DNA of 64,000 nt, from assembly GCA_045645205.1 (NCBI GenBank), contig JAZRIJ010000083.1, forward strand, positions 6,421-70,420, read 5' to 3'. The notes beneath the pieces are model-generated. The model searched no databases. It saw only the letters and a program-made list of their open reading frames with translations, and was not told where the DNA came from. The stretch's first letter is position 1; each line of letters starts with the position of its first letter. The stretch is from RGIG1995 sp045645205 (GTDB lineage Bacteria; Bacillota; Clostridia; Oscillospirales; CAG-272). The position numbers were made by a program, and so were the translations under genes. Shown here in pieces: positions 27,916 to 36,257 of the stretch.

Positions 27916-28002
27916 TTACAAATCCTTTTTTTAAAAACTATTGTTTATTTCTTTTTAGAATGGTATAATATTTCCATACAACATACTTAAAGGGGAAATT
28001 AT

Positions 28003-28683
28003 ATGGAAAAAATATATACAATACCCGTAAATGAGGCATTTGATGCCTGCGCGGAAGATAAATCAAATGGGTGTCCTTTCTGCGAGATGTTCAGAAAAGT
28101 ACAGGAAAATGAGCTTGAACTTATTCTCGGCGCATCCATGATGGAACCGGATGTGCGTATTAAAACAAACGAGATGGGTTTCTGTGATAAACATTTTACT
28201 ATGATGCTTAAAAGAAAAAACAGGCTTGGACTGGCATTGATGCTCGAGAGCCATCTTGCCCATATTGCGAAAGAATCGAGCGGATTTAACGTTATGAAAA
28301 AGGTCGAAAAGATAAACGAAAGCTGTTATATTTGCTCAAGAATAAATTACCACATTGACAGAATGTTCGAGACTGCCGTATGGCTTTACGATACCGACAG
28401 AGCCTTCGAGGACAAAATTAAAAATCAGACATACTTTTGTATGCACCACTATCATAAGTTTATTACGGCAGGCAAAAATGAGCTGAACAGAAAAAAATTT
28501 GCCGACTTTGAACGCTTGGTGTCAAAGGTAAACGAAACATATCTTGCCGAACTCAGCTCAGATGTAAGCTGGTTCTGCAAAAAATTTGATTACCGATATG
28601 ACGAAGAGCCTTGGGGCAACGCTAAAAATGCTCCCGAAAGGGCCATAAAGTTTTTGACGGGAAGCCTTACGGAAACGGAATGA
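28003..28683 (+). CDS. DUF6062 family protein with duplicated CxxC...CxxH sites
   Basis: 226-residue cytosolic protein of unknown function that I match to DUF6062. It has two similarly spaced metal-site candidates: C24-x2-C27 with C61-x2-H64, and C108-x2-C111 with C146-x2-H149. The intervals are 33 and 34 residues, which indicates an internal duplication and probable binding of two zinc ions. No signal peptide or membrane segment. It has a good ribosome site (AAAGGGGA) and is a single-gene unit ended by a strong terminator at 28731. Confidence 0.7.
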   Translation: MEKIYTIPVNEAFDACAEDKSNGCPFCEMFRKVQENELELILGASMMEPDVRIKTNEMGFCDKHFTMMLKRKNRLGLALMLESHLAHIAKESSGFNVMKKVEKINESCYICSRINYHIDRMFETAVWLYDTDRAFEDKIKNQTYFCMHHYHKFITAGKNELNRKKFADFERLVSKVNETYLAELSSDVSWFCKKFDYRYDEEPWGNAKNAPERAIKFLTGSLTETE

Positions 28684-28730
28684 TTGGAAATTAATGACCC
28701 ATGAACGAAGAATAGTGAATAATTATGGTG

Positions 28731-28768
28731 GAAATTTGCCTTGAAAAAGGCAAATTTCTTCTTTTTTA
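28731..28768 (+). terminator. Terminator after the DUF6062 gene
   Basis: 12-bp perfect stem (28731-28742 with 28747-28758), GAAA loop, then TTCTTTTTT. Confidence 0.85.
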
Positions 28769-28809
28769 ATCTCTTTTTTGGGGAGAACTTAGACTCAAGG
28801 TATAAAATA

Positions 28810-29988
28810 TTACGCTTCGGGCTCAATCTTTATTGTTTGGAGTGACTCTATAGCCTCTTTTTCAAGAGCTTCTATATTCAGTTTCTTTTCTTGTTCGAGA
28901 ATTTGGGAGATCTCAGGTCTTGTCTTAGGGTGTTTGGGTGTAAATACCGTACAGCAGTCCTCATAGGGAAGGATAGATGTCTCGAATGTGTTGATCTTTC
29001 TTGAGATCGTAATAATTTCTTCCTTGTCCATACCGATACAAGGTCTAAACACGGGCATATTTACAACAGAATCTGTAACATTAAGTGCCGCCAATGTCTG
29101 GCTTGCCACCTGTCCCAAGCTTTCACCGGTAATAAGAGCGTGGCACTTATTAAGGTTTGCAATTTTTTCTGCAAGACGCATCATAAAGCGACGGAGTAGA
29201 AGAGTAAAATATTCCTCGTCGCATAACCTTTTCAGCTCCTCCTGTATATGTGTGAGTGAAATAACATTTAAATAAATATTACCGGAATAGATTGCTACAA
29301 GTCTTGCAAGCTGTAATACTTTTTCTTTTGCTCTTTCGCTTGTATATGGAAAGCTTTCAAAATGAATTGCATCAATTGTTAGGCCTCTTTTTGCCATCAT
29401 ATAGCCTGCAACCGGACTGTCAATACCGCCGGAAAGGAGAAGCATTGCTTTACCGTTTGAGCCGACTGGCATACCACCTGCACCCTTGACTGCTCCTGCG
29501 TGTATATATGCATTTGTTTCACGAAGCTCTATACGTATTGTAATATCGGGATTGTCCATCTTTACTTTAAGTTCTGGCAAGACTTCAAGAACAGCTCCGC
29601 CTACCTCTGCGGCGAGCTGGGGGGAGGTCAACGGAAATTTTTTGTCAGACCGTCTTGCTTCAGCCTTAAAAGTTGTTTTACCTTCAAAAAATTTGGGCAG
29701 ATATTGAGCTGCCTTTTGTTTTATATCTTCAATATTTTTTTCGCAAACAACGGCGCGGCTTACAGATACGAAGCCAAATACCTTCAAAGCAGCTTCAAAA
29801 GCACCGTCAATATCGGCTAAATCGTCTGTGGCTTCAACATAAGTCGTTGACTGTGATGCATATATCTTAAAATTCCCGTAAGGTTTAAGACATTCCTTAA
29901 GTCTTTTGGACAGCAGGTCTTCAAACCATTTTCTGTTCAGTCCCTTAAGAACCAATTCACCCTGTTTGCACAAAAGAATTTCTTTCAT
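28810..29988 (-). CDS. thiI: tRNA 4-thiouridine synthetase ThiI
   Basis: 392-residue enzyme that adenylates U8 of tRNA and transfers sulfur to make 4-thiouridine; in some bacteria it also supplies sulfur for thiamine. The N-terminal ferredoxin-like and THUMP domains (about 1-165) are followed by a PP-loop ATPase with LLSGGIDSPVAGYMM (about 184-198). The C-terminal rhodanese domain of E. coli ThiI is absent, as in most Firmicutes. Cysteines in PCIGMD and YEDCCTVF may relay sulfur. A dedicated cysteine desulfurase is not adjacent. Confidence 0.93.
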   Translation of the reverse strand: MKEILLCKQGELVLKGLNRKWFEDLLSKRLKECLKPYGNFKIYASQSTTYVEATDDLADIDGAFEAALKVFGFVSVSRAVVCEKNIEDIKQKAAQYLPKFFEGKTTFKAEARRSDKKFPLTSPQLAAEVGGAVLEVLPELKVKMDNPDITIRIELRETNAYIHAGAVKGAGGMPVGSNGKAMLLLSGGIDSPVAGYMMAKRGLTIDAIHFESFPYTSERAKEKVLQLARLVAIYSGNIYLNVISLTHIQEELKRLCDEEYFTLLLRRFMMRLAEKIANLNKCHALITGESLGQVASQTLAALNVTDSVVNMPVFRPCIGMDKEEIITISRKINTFETSILPYEDCCTVFTPKHPKTRPEISQILEQEKKLNIEALEKEAIESLQTIKIEPEA

Positions 29989-30093
29989 AATATACTTTCC
30001 TTTTCATACTGTAATCTGGCTTTAATTTTACACTAATTCACGCCTTATGTCAAGACGGAATTGTGGATGCTGTTTTTTTGGTATAACACTTAT

Positions 30094-30118
30094 AAAAGCC
30101 CGAAAAAATCGGGCTTTT
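30094..30118. terminator. Terminator after the thioesterase gene
   Basis: 10-bp perfect stem AAAAGCCCGA/TCGGGCTTTT, with T tracts in both directions. On the minus strand it follows the thioesterase stop by 8 bases. Confidence 0.8.
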
Positions 30119-30126
30119 TCACTATA

Positions 30127-30849
30127 TTATCTTCTGTCTGTCATAATAAAAGACTCGGAATTGATCTGTCCGTCATCTCTTACGGTTCTGAAATAATATC
30201 CGTCTTCGTCTTTTCCCCTATAGACTTTTATCGTCGAGCCGAGAGGAGCTTCCGTTCTGTAATTTATGATCGCCGTAATAACGCGGTTATATTTACTGTC
30301 GGGCAGATAATCGCAAAACACATCAAGATAATTGGTGTTGTTCATATGCATATTAACATCGGTATCACTGTAGTTTACGGTATATTCGCCGTGCAGACCA
30401 AGCTCTATGTCCGAGGGTATTTTAAACCTTGACGGAATGTCAAGCTCAAGCAAATTAGGCTCTGTGTCAAAGCCAAATTGTATTTCATTTACCCGGAAAA
30501 GCTTTTTTTCCTTTGTGTCTATTAACGCAAAAACCGCAACCATTTCTGCAACCAGATCGTCTCTTCCGAATACTCGCGAACATCGGTAAAAGCTTGCACC
30601 TTTACTTTCAACTGCCCATGTTTCCACACGTATGTTGTCAAAAGCGTGAAGTTCTTTGTAAAAGCTAAGGTTTATTTTGCTTAGAATAAACGTTTTGTTG
30701 TCAGCTCGAAGTTCGTTGTTTGACGGTCCGTATTTCAGTAATTGCAGATTAGCTGTTTCGTGCATATAACGCAGTATTGACGACGGTCTTACAGCACCGT
30801 TAAAATCACAGTCATGACTGTTAATTCTGTATTCTTCCGTGTAGATCAT
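30127..30849 (-). CDS. Acyl-ACP thioesterase (FatA-like)
   Basis: 240-residue double-hotdog thioesterase that releases fatty acids from acyl carrier protein. The first hotdog starts YTEEYRINSHDCDFNGAVR. The second contains NYSDTDVNMHMNNTNYLDV, with the catalytic Asn-His pattern of the family. Bacterial members are cytosolic and common in anaerobes, where they adjust membrane or exported fatty acids. No fatty-acid genes adjoin it; the aldolase gene is 27 bases upstream, so the two may share a transcript. Confidence 0.87.
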   Translation of the reverse strand: MIYTEEYRINSHDCDFNGAVRPSSILRYMHETANLQLLKYGPSNNELRADNKTFILSKINLSFYKELHAFDNIRVETWAVESKGASFYRCSRVFGRDDLVAEMVAVFALIDTKEKKLFRVNEIQFGFDTEPNLLELDIPSRFKIPSDIELGLHGEYTVNYSDTDVNMHMNNTNYLDVFCDYLPDSKYNRVITAIINYRTEAPLGSTIKVYRGKDEDGYYFRTVRDDGQINSESFIMTDRR

Positions 30850-30876
30850 AAAACAAAATCGGAATCATGTAACAAA

Positions 30877-31842
30877 TTACATTTTGCCGTTTGACCCAAG
30901 AACGTTAACAATCTTGTGAGCGACCATTTTCCGAACTTCGTCTCTGCCTACCTTGAGGTATTCTCTGGGGTCGAATGCAGAGGGAGTATCAGCAAATACT
31001 CTGCGGATACCTGCTGTCATAGCAAGTCTGATATCGGAGTCAATGTTGATCTTGCATACTGCCATACCTGCAGCCTTTCTCAGTTGCTCTTCGGGAATAC
31101 CGATAGCATCGGGCATCTTGCCGCCCTTTTCGTTGATCTCCTTAACAGCTTCCTGAGAAACGGAGGATGCACCGTGAAGAACGATGGGGAATCCGGGGAG
31201 TCTATTTTCAACTTCTTCGAGAATATCGAAGCGGAGCGGAGGGGGAACAAGAATGCCGTTTTCATTTCTTGTGCACTGATCGGGAGTAAATTTATATGCG
31301 CCGTGGCTTGTGCCTATTGCAATTGCAAGGGAGTCAACGCCTGTGCGGCTTACAAATTCTTCAACCTCTTCAGGACGTGTGTAAGAAGAATCTTCAGCAG
31401 ATACCTTAACATCATCTTCAACGCCTGCAAGTCTTCCGAGTTCGCCTTCAACAACACAGCCGTGTGCATGTGCATAATCAACAACCTTCTTTGTAACAGC
31501 AATGTTGTCCTCGAAAGAATGGTGAGAACCGTCTATCATAACAGATGTAAATCCGCCGTCAATACAAGCCTTACAAATTTCAAAATCTGCGCCGTGGTCA
31601 AGGTGAAGAGCAATGTCAATACCAGTATCTCTGATAGCAGCCTGCGCCAATGCCATAAGGTACTCATGCTTTGCGTACTTTCTTGCGCCTGCGGAAACCT
31701 GAAGAACTACGGGAGAGTTAAGTTCCTGTGCAGCCTCTGTAATAGCCTGAACAATTTCCATATTATTGATGTTAAAAGCGCCTATAGCGTAACCGCCCTC
31801 GTATGCTTTTTTGAACATCTCTTTTGTTGTAACTAATGCCAT
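30877..31842 (-). CDS. fba: Class II fructose-bisphosphate aldolase
   Basis: 321-residue zinc aldolase of glycolysis and gluconeogenesis that cleaves fructose-1,6-bisphosphate. Signatures are GAFNINNMEIVQA at the N-terminus, the zinc ligands in ALHLDHGADFE, DGSHHSFEDNI, VEGELGRLAG and HGASSV. Codon use is strongly biased toward major codons, as expected for a highly expressed glycolytic enzyme. Strong ribosome site (AAGGAG). The short conserved gene at 31874 precedes it by 31 bases. Confidence 0.95.
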   Translation of the reverse strand: MALVTTKEMFKKAYEGGYAIGAFNINNMEIVQAITEAAQELNSPVVLQVSAGARKYAKHEYLMALAQAAIRDTGIDIALHLDHGADFEICKACIDGGFTSVMIDGSHHSFEDNIAVTKKVVDYAHAHGCVVEGELGRLAGVEDDVKVSAEDSSYTRPEEVEEFVSRTGVDSLAIAIGTSHGAYKFTPDQCTRNENGILVPPPLRFDILEEVENRLPGFPIVLHGASSVSQEAVKEINEKGGKMPDAIGIPEEQLRKAAGMAVCKINIDSDIRLAMTAGIRRVFADTPSAFDPREYLKVGRDEVRKMVAHKIVNVLGSNGKM

Positions 31843-31873
31843 GATGTAAACTCCTTATATTTTAAATATATTA

Positions 31874-32194
31874 TTATTCTTCTTTTCCGTTAAGTCGATC
31901 GAGCCAGATGAGTCCGATATCCATTGCATCAAAAAGGCCGTTTCTGTCAAACTGTTTTACCACTCTTTCGTGAGGGGGGAGGGATGTGTCAGTGCTGAGT
32001 ACCTGCAAAATTATTTTGTCGGGTATTTCTGTTTCCTTGCCTTTATCATCCTTAATTTTTTTATTGCTTAAAACCATCATAAACAAAACATATTTGTCGG
32101 ACATACTGCCGTAACAGAAGGTATTTCCCTCTCTCAAAAGAGGCTTGCCTCTAAATATAAGGTTTTGTCCTTCAACATATTTTTTTTCAGCCAT
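31874..32194 (-). CDS. Conserved hypothetical protein (106 aa)
   Basis: 106-residue acidic-to-neutral cytosolic protein without signal peptide or membrane segment. Beta-prone segments QNLIFRGKPLLREGNTFCYG and DKYVLFMMVLSNK are followed by DKIILQVLSTD and a helical end. I believe relatives occur in other Clostridia but know no function. It starts after GGAGGCGG and lies 31 bases before fba, so it may be co-transcribed with the aldolase. Confidence 0.65.
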   Translation of the reverse strand: MAEKKYVEGQNLIFRGKPLLREGNTFCYGSMSDKYVLFMMVLSNKKIKDDKGKETEIPDKIILQVLSTDTSLPPHERVVKQFDRNGLFDAMDIGLIWLDRLNGKEE

Positions 32195-32293
32195 TTATTA
32201 TTCCGCCTCCTCTAATAAATTATATAATAATCAAGTTATATAATACTACAAAACGCTCGTTATGTCAAGAATAACCTAAAAATGAAAGCCTGT

Positions 32294-33436
32294 TTATTCC
32301 GCGATGTACGGTATTTTTTTTAAGAAAACATCAGAGCTTTTTGTTTTTTCACACATCAGAGTCAGAAGATTATCCGAGAATATATTAAATTCTGCTTGCT
32401 TTCTTGCTGCGCCTTCAAGTTTTTTATAGTGCGCCGGCTTTGTCAAAACGGCAATATTACCCTCTTTTTGTATTCTGCGTATAAGCTTTCTTCCCTCTTG
32501 ATTACAAGCCAAAACCTGTGTAAACATCGGTCTTTCTTTCAGCATAGCTGTCGTTACACCTGTCATGCCGTTTAATATACACCGTCTTATCTTTGCGTTT
32601 GTATAGGACTTGCCCGACATTTTTTTCATAAGTTCTGCCAAGTCAACGCTTTCTTTTGAGCATTTTATAAGTTTGTCGGCAATACCGTTTGTCATACCTT
32701 CAAAGTTTTTTAAATATTGCGCATTGGCAGTCCTGTAATATGAAATTATTGCCTTTTCTGCAAAATCTAAACAATATCTATCAGAAAATTCAAATAGATT
32801 AACAACATTTTCGGGTATCATATTAAAGCTGTTTTTTTCATTTAGTAGTCTTCTTGACTCTGTTGCCGAATAGCCGATTTCCCGTTTGTATGTTACGGGA
32901 ACAATATTACTGTTTAGCTTTTTGAGAGCAGAAATATACTCAACTCCCAAAATGTCATTGGGCTTAACGGGAATATTTTCTCCGTAAAGTTCATTGTAAA
33001 TATTTTCACGTAAAGCTGCAAAAGGTTTGTCCTTGTTGTTTTTGTCAGTCCTTGCATTTTTCATTGCAAGTAAAAATTCTTTTGACATAAGTTTTTCGCT
33101 TATTCGGTTAAGCTTATTAATATCACCGCATTCACAACCAAAGCACAATTCGTCAATAATATTCAACGAATCGGCTATTCCTACGCCGCCAAAGGCAAAA
33201 AACTCTGCCGCTGAGCATGAGTATGGATAGGGCAATTCGAGCACTAAATCAGCTCCCGACATCACCGCCGCTTTTGCTCTGTCATATTTATCAAATATAG
33301 CGGGTATTCCACGCTGAACAAAACCGCCGCTCATTATGCAGACAACAAGATTGTTTTGTTGCTTAATGGTGTCGAGTTGCTGTTTATGACCCTTATGAAA
33401 GGGATTGTATTCGCAAATTACCGCAGTTATATTCAT
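32294..33436 (-). CDS. tmcAL: tRNA(Met) cytidine acetate ligase TmcAL (YlbM family)
   Basis: 380-residue nucleotidyltransferase-fold enzyme that acetylates the wobble cytidine of elongator tRNA-Met using acetate and ATP. The N-terminal ICEYNPFHKGHKQQL carries the HxGH-type nucleotide motif, followed by MSGGFVQRGIPA and GADLVLELPYPYS, all diagnostic for the former DUF795 family. The C-terminal half is helical. It is divergent from ackA; as TmcAL uses acetate, that neighbourhood is suggestive but may be chance. Confidence 0.92.
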   Translation of the reverse strand: MNITAVICEYNPFHKGHKQQLDTIKQQNNLVVCIMSGGFVQRGIPAIFDKYDRAKAAVMSGADLVLELPYPYSCSAAEFFAFGGVGIADSLNIIDELCFGCECGDINKLNRISEKLMSKEFLLAMKNARTDKNNKDKPFAALRENIYNELYGENIPVKPNDILGVEYISALKKLNSNIVPVTYKREIGYSATESRRLLNEKNSFNMIPENVVNLFEFSDRYCLDFAEKAIISYYRTANAQYLKNFEGMTNGIADKLIKCSKESVDLAELMKKMSGKSYTNAKIRRCILNGMTGVTTAMLKERPMFTQVLACNQEGRKLIRRIQKEGNIAVLTKPAHYKKLEGAARKQAEFNIFSDNLLTLMCEKTKSSDVFLKKIPYIAE

Positions 33437-33494
33437 AAATTTAATATTTTTTCCTCAAATTTTCAATTTTTAAGTTAAAATTAACGTTAAAACC

Positions 33495-33523
33495 TTGAAA
33501 TTTTCCAAATAATACTGTAAAAT
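33495..33523 (+). promoter_or_regulatory. ackA promoter
   Basis: TTGAAA (33495-33500), 17-base spacer, TAAAAT (33518-33523), with a leader of about 75 bases to the ATG at 33604. Confidence 0.7.
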
Positions 33524-33603
33524 AAGATGATTGTAATATATTATAACATATTTTTAGGAAAATAAAAATACTTTTTCATAATTTTTTTGGAGGTTTATAC
33601 AAA

Positions 33604-34806
33604 ATGAATGTACTCGTTGTAAACGCAGGAAGCTCCTCGCTTAAGTATCAGCTTTTTGATACAACAAAAAATGAAGTTATCGCAAAGGGCATTTGCGAAA
33701 GAATTGGTATTGACGGCAGAATTGAACACAAGTGCAACAATGAGAAGTATACAGAAGAGACAGCTATCCCCAACCATACAGTTGCTACACAACTGGTTGT
33801 TAAGTATCTCACAGATGAAAAAATGGGATGCGTTAAGAGCATGGATGAAATTGAAGCTGTAGGACACAGAATTGTACACGGCGGAGAATATTTCTCGGAA
33901 TCAATGCTCCTTACAGATGAAGTTCTTGAAAAGCTTGAGCTTTGCCGCGACCTTGCTCCCCTTCATACAGGTGCTCATATTATGGGTATTCAGGGATGTC
34001 TCGAAGCTATGCCCGGCAAGCCTCAGGTTCTCGTATTTGATACAGCTTTCCATCAGACAATGTCCAAGCAGGCATATATGTACGGTCTTCCCTATGAAAT
34101 GTACGAAAAGTACCATATCCGCCGTTACGGCGCGCACGGTACTTCTCACAGATATGTTGCTGCAGAGGCTGCAAAGCTTCTCGACAAGCCTGTTGAAGAA
34201 ACAAAGATTGTTACTTGCCATATTGGAAATGGTTCTTCTATTTCTGCGGTTAAAGGCGGTAAGTGCATAGACACAAGCATGGGCTTTACCCCCCTTGCAG
34301 GTGTGCTTATGGGTACACGATGCGGAGACATTGACCCTGCTATTGTAACATATATTATGAAAAATGAGGGTTATACCCCCGATGAAATGAGCGACTTTAT
34401 GAACAAGAAGTGCGGCTTCCTTGGTCTTTCCGGAATTTCATCCGACGCTCGTGATATTGAAGCAGCTATTCGAGAAGGAAATCAAAGAGCTGAAATTGCC
34501 GCTACAACCCTTGCATATCAAATTAAAAAGTATATTGGCGCATATGCGGCGGCAATGGATGGACTTGACGCAGTTATTTTCACAGCAGGAATGGGTGAAA
34601 ACAACCCGGAACTTCGTGACAGAGTATGTTCAAATCTTGAAAACTTTGGTATTAAGCTTGATAAAGAAGTAAATTCAAAAGCGTCCAGACAGCCAAATAC
34701 AGTTCTTCTCTCAACTCCCGACTCCAAGGTTAAAGTTTACCTTATCCCGACAAACGAAGAGCTTGTTATCGCATCTGACACTGAAAATATTGTAAAAGCT
34801 CTCTGA
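33604..34806 (+). CDS. ackA: Acetate kinase
   Basis: 400-residue kinase that converts acetyl phosphate and ADP to acetate and ATP, the energy-yielding last step of acetate fermentation. Signatures are VLVVNAGSSSLKYQLF at the N-terminus, GHRIVHGGEYF, the phosphate-loop region HIGNGSSISA and FTAGMGEN. Major-codon bias suggests high expression. Strong GGAGG ribosome site. The partner pta is not in the window, unlike many genomes where the two are adjacent. Rex control is possible but no operator was identified. Confidence 0.96.
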   Translation: MNVLVVNAGSSSLKYQLFDTTKNEVIAKGICERIGIDGRIEHKCNNEKYTEETAIPNHTVATQLVVKYLTDEKMGCVKSMDEIEAVGHRIVHGGEYFSESMLLTDEVLEKLELCRDLAPLHTGAHIMGIQGCLEAMPGKPQVLVFDTAFHQTMSKQAYMYGLPYEMYEKYHIRRYGAHGTSHRYVAAEAAKLLDKPVEETKIVTCHIGNGSSISAVKGGKCIDTSMGFTPLAGVLMGTRCGDIDPAIVTYIMKNEGYTPDEMSDFMNKKCGFLGLSGISSDARDIEAAIREGNQRAEIAATTLAYQIKKYIGAYAAAMDGLDAVIFTAGMGENNPELRDRVCSNLENFGIKLDKEVNSKASRQPNTVLLSTPDSKVKVYLIPTNEELVIASDTENIVKAL

Positions 34807-34824
34807 TTATTAATTCCAATATAT

Positions 34825-34860
34825 AAAGAATCCGCACAAAATAATTTGCGCGGATTCTTT
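34825..34860. terminator. Bidirectional terminator between ackA and mnmE
   Basis: 11-bp perfect stem (34825-34835 with 34850-34860), followed by TTTTATTTTCC on the plus strand and flanked by A/T on the other side. It separates two convergent genes. Confidence 0.85.
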
Positions 34861-36234
34861 TTATTTTCCTATGCAAAATCTTCCAAAGATATTGTGAACC
34901 ACGTCTTCGGTAACCTTCCGTCCGTCAAGGTTGCCGAGTTCCGACAAGGCAAGCTCAAGCTCCATTCCGGCAATGTCCTGTGTAAAGCCTTCGTTCAGCG
35001 CGTTTATTGCGTTATCTATATGAGAAATTGAGTTACATACAGATGCAAATTGGCGTGCGTTTGTTACAACGCATGCAGAGGAATATTCAATTTCTCCATC
35101 AATATAAATTTTCTCGATAAGTTCAATAAGCTCATTTTTTCCTGTGTTCTCTTTTGCTGATATACCGACAACGTATTTTGTTATGTCTTCAAACTGCTTT
35201 TTATTCAGTTTTGTTCCTATATCGATTTTGTTTAAAACAATGATAACGGTTTTGTTTTCAAGCTCTTTAAGTTGTTTTATAACTTCTTTGTCCTCAGTAT
35301 CGAGTTCGTTTGAACCGTCAAAAACGGCAAGAATAAGCTCTGCGTTTTCTACTTTTTCAATAGCTTTCCTAACGCCTATTTCCTCAACGGTGTCATCAGC
35401 GTTGCGGATACCTGCGGTGTCGCAAAGGCGAAGTAAAACATGTCCTGCCGATAGCGTCTCTTCAACGGTGTCTCTCGTTGTACCTGCTATGGGAGTAACA
35501 ATTGCGCGTTCCTCTCCAAGAAGCATATTTAAGAGGGAGGATTTACCCGTGTTAGGCTTGCCTGCAATAACGGTATTTAGACCCTCGCATACGGCTCTGC
35601 CCGTTTTGTATGATTTTCGTAAGTCTTCAAGGCTTTGTCTTATTTGAACAAGGCTTGTTTTCATATTGTCAACCGAAATATCGGTAAGATCTTCGTCGGG
35701 ATAGTCAATATAAGCATAAATACTGCTTACTATAGTCATAACAGAATTATATATTTCGTTAACTCTTCGGGAGAGTCTGCCGTCAGCCTGAGAGGCGGCA
35801 AGAGCCACTTTAGACTCGCTTTGGGCATCAATAAGGTCAATAACCGACTCAGCCTGAGAAAGTCCCATTTTGCCCGATAAAAATGCCCTCTGGGTAAATT
35901 CGCCCGGACCTGCGGGTAATGCTCCTGCCAAAAAAGTTGATTCAAGCACCATTTGAGACAGCAGAATACCGCCGTGGCAGTGTATTTCTGCCGCATCTTC
36001 GCCCGTATATGACTTTGGCGCCTTAAAATATACAGCCATTCCTCTGTCTATTATCTTACCTTCTTTGTAAATATCACCGTAAACTAAGGTGTTTGGAGGA
36101 TAATCGCATATATTTTTATTTCCCGTCGGCTTGAATATTTTCGATACTATTTCAAAAGAGTTTTCTCCCGATAATCTTATAACGGCTATACCGCCTTTGC
36201 CGAAGGGGGTCGATATTGCAGAAATGGTATTCAT
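34861..36234 (-). CDS. mnmE: tRNA modification GTPase MnmE
   Basis: 457-residue enzyme that with MnmG installs the 5-carboxymethylaminomethyl group at tRNA wobble U34. The N-terminal folate-binding domain (STPFGKGGIAVIRLSG) is followed by helical segments flanking a G domain with GKPNTGKSSLLN, DTAG and NKID. The C-terminal FCIGK supplies the conserved Cys and terminal Lys. mnmG is not adjacent and the gene is not in its usual place after jag, although it stays within 10 kb of the origin. Confidence 0.95.
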   Translation of the reverse strand: MNTISAISTPFGKGGIAVIRLSGENSFEIVSKIFKPTGNKNICDYPPNTLVYGDIYKEGKIIDRGMAVYFKAPKSYTGEDAAEIHCHGGILLSQMVLESTFLAGALPAGPGEFTQRAFLSGKMGLSQAESVIDLIDAQSESKVALAASQADGRLSRRVNEIYNSVMTIVSSIYAYIDYPDEDLTDISVDNMKTSLVQIRQSLEDLRKSYKTGRAVCEGLNTVIAGKPNTGKSSLLNMLLGEERAIVTPIAGTTRDTVEETLSAGHVLLRLCDTAGIRNADDTVEEIGVRKAIEKVENAELILAVFDGSNELDTEDKEVIKQLKELENKTVIIVLNKIDIGTKLNKKQFEDITKYVVGISAKENTGKNELIELIEKIYIDGEIEYSSACVVTNARQFASVCNSISHIDNAINALNEGFTQDIAGMELELALSELGNLDGRKVTEDVVHNIFGRFCIGK

Positions 36235-36257
36235 ACGGTTTTGTCCTGTCTTTCTTT

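Noticed and set aside
30916..31836. 306-residue open frame on the plus strand opposite the aldolase gene
   Set aside because: It is the antisense shadow of fba, cysteine- and asparagine-rich, without a ribosome site or family resemblance.
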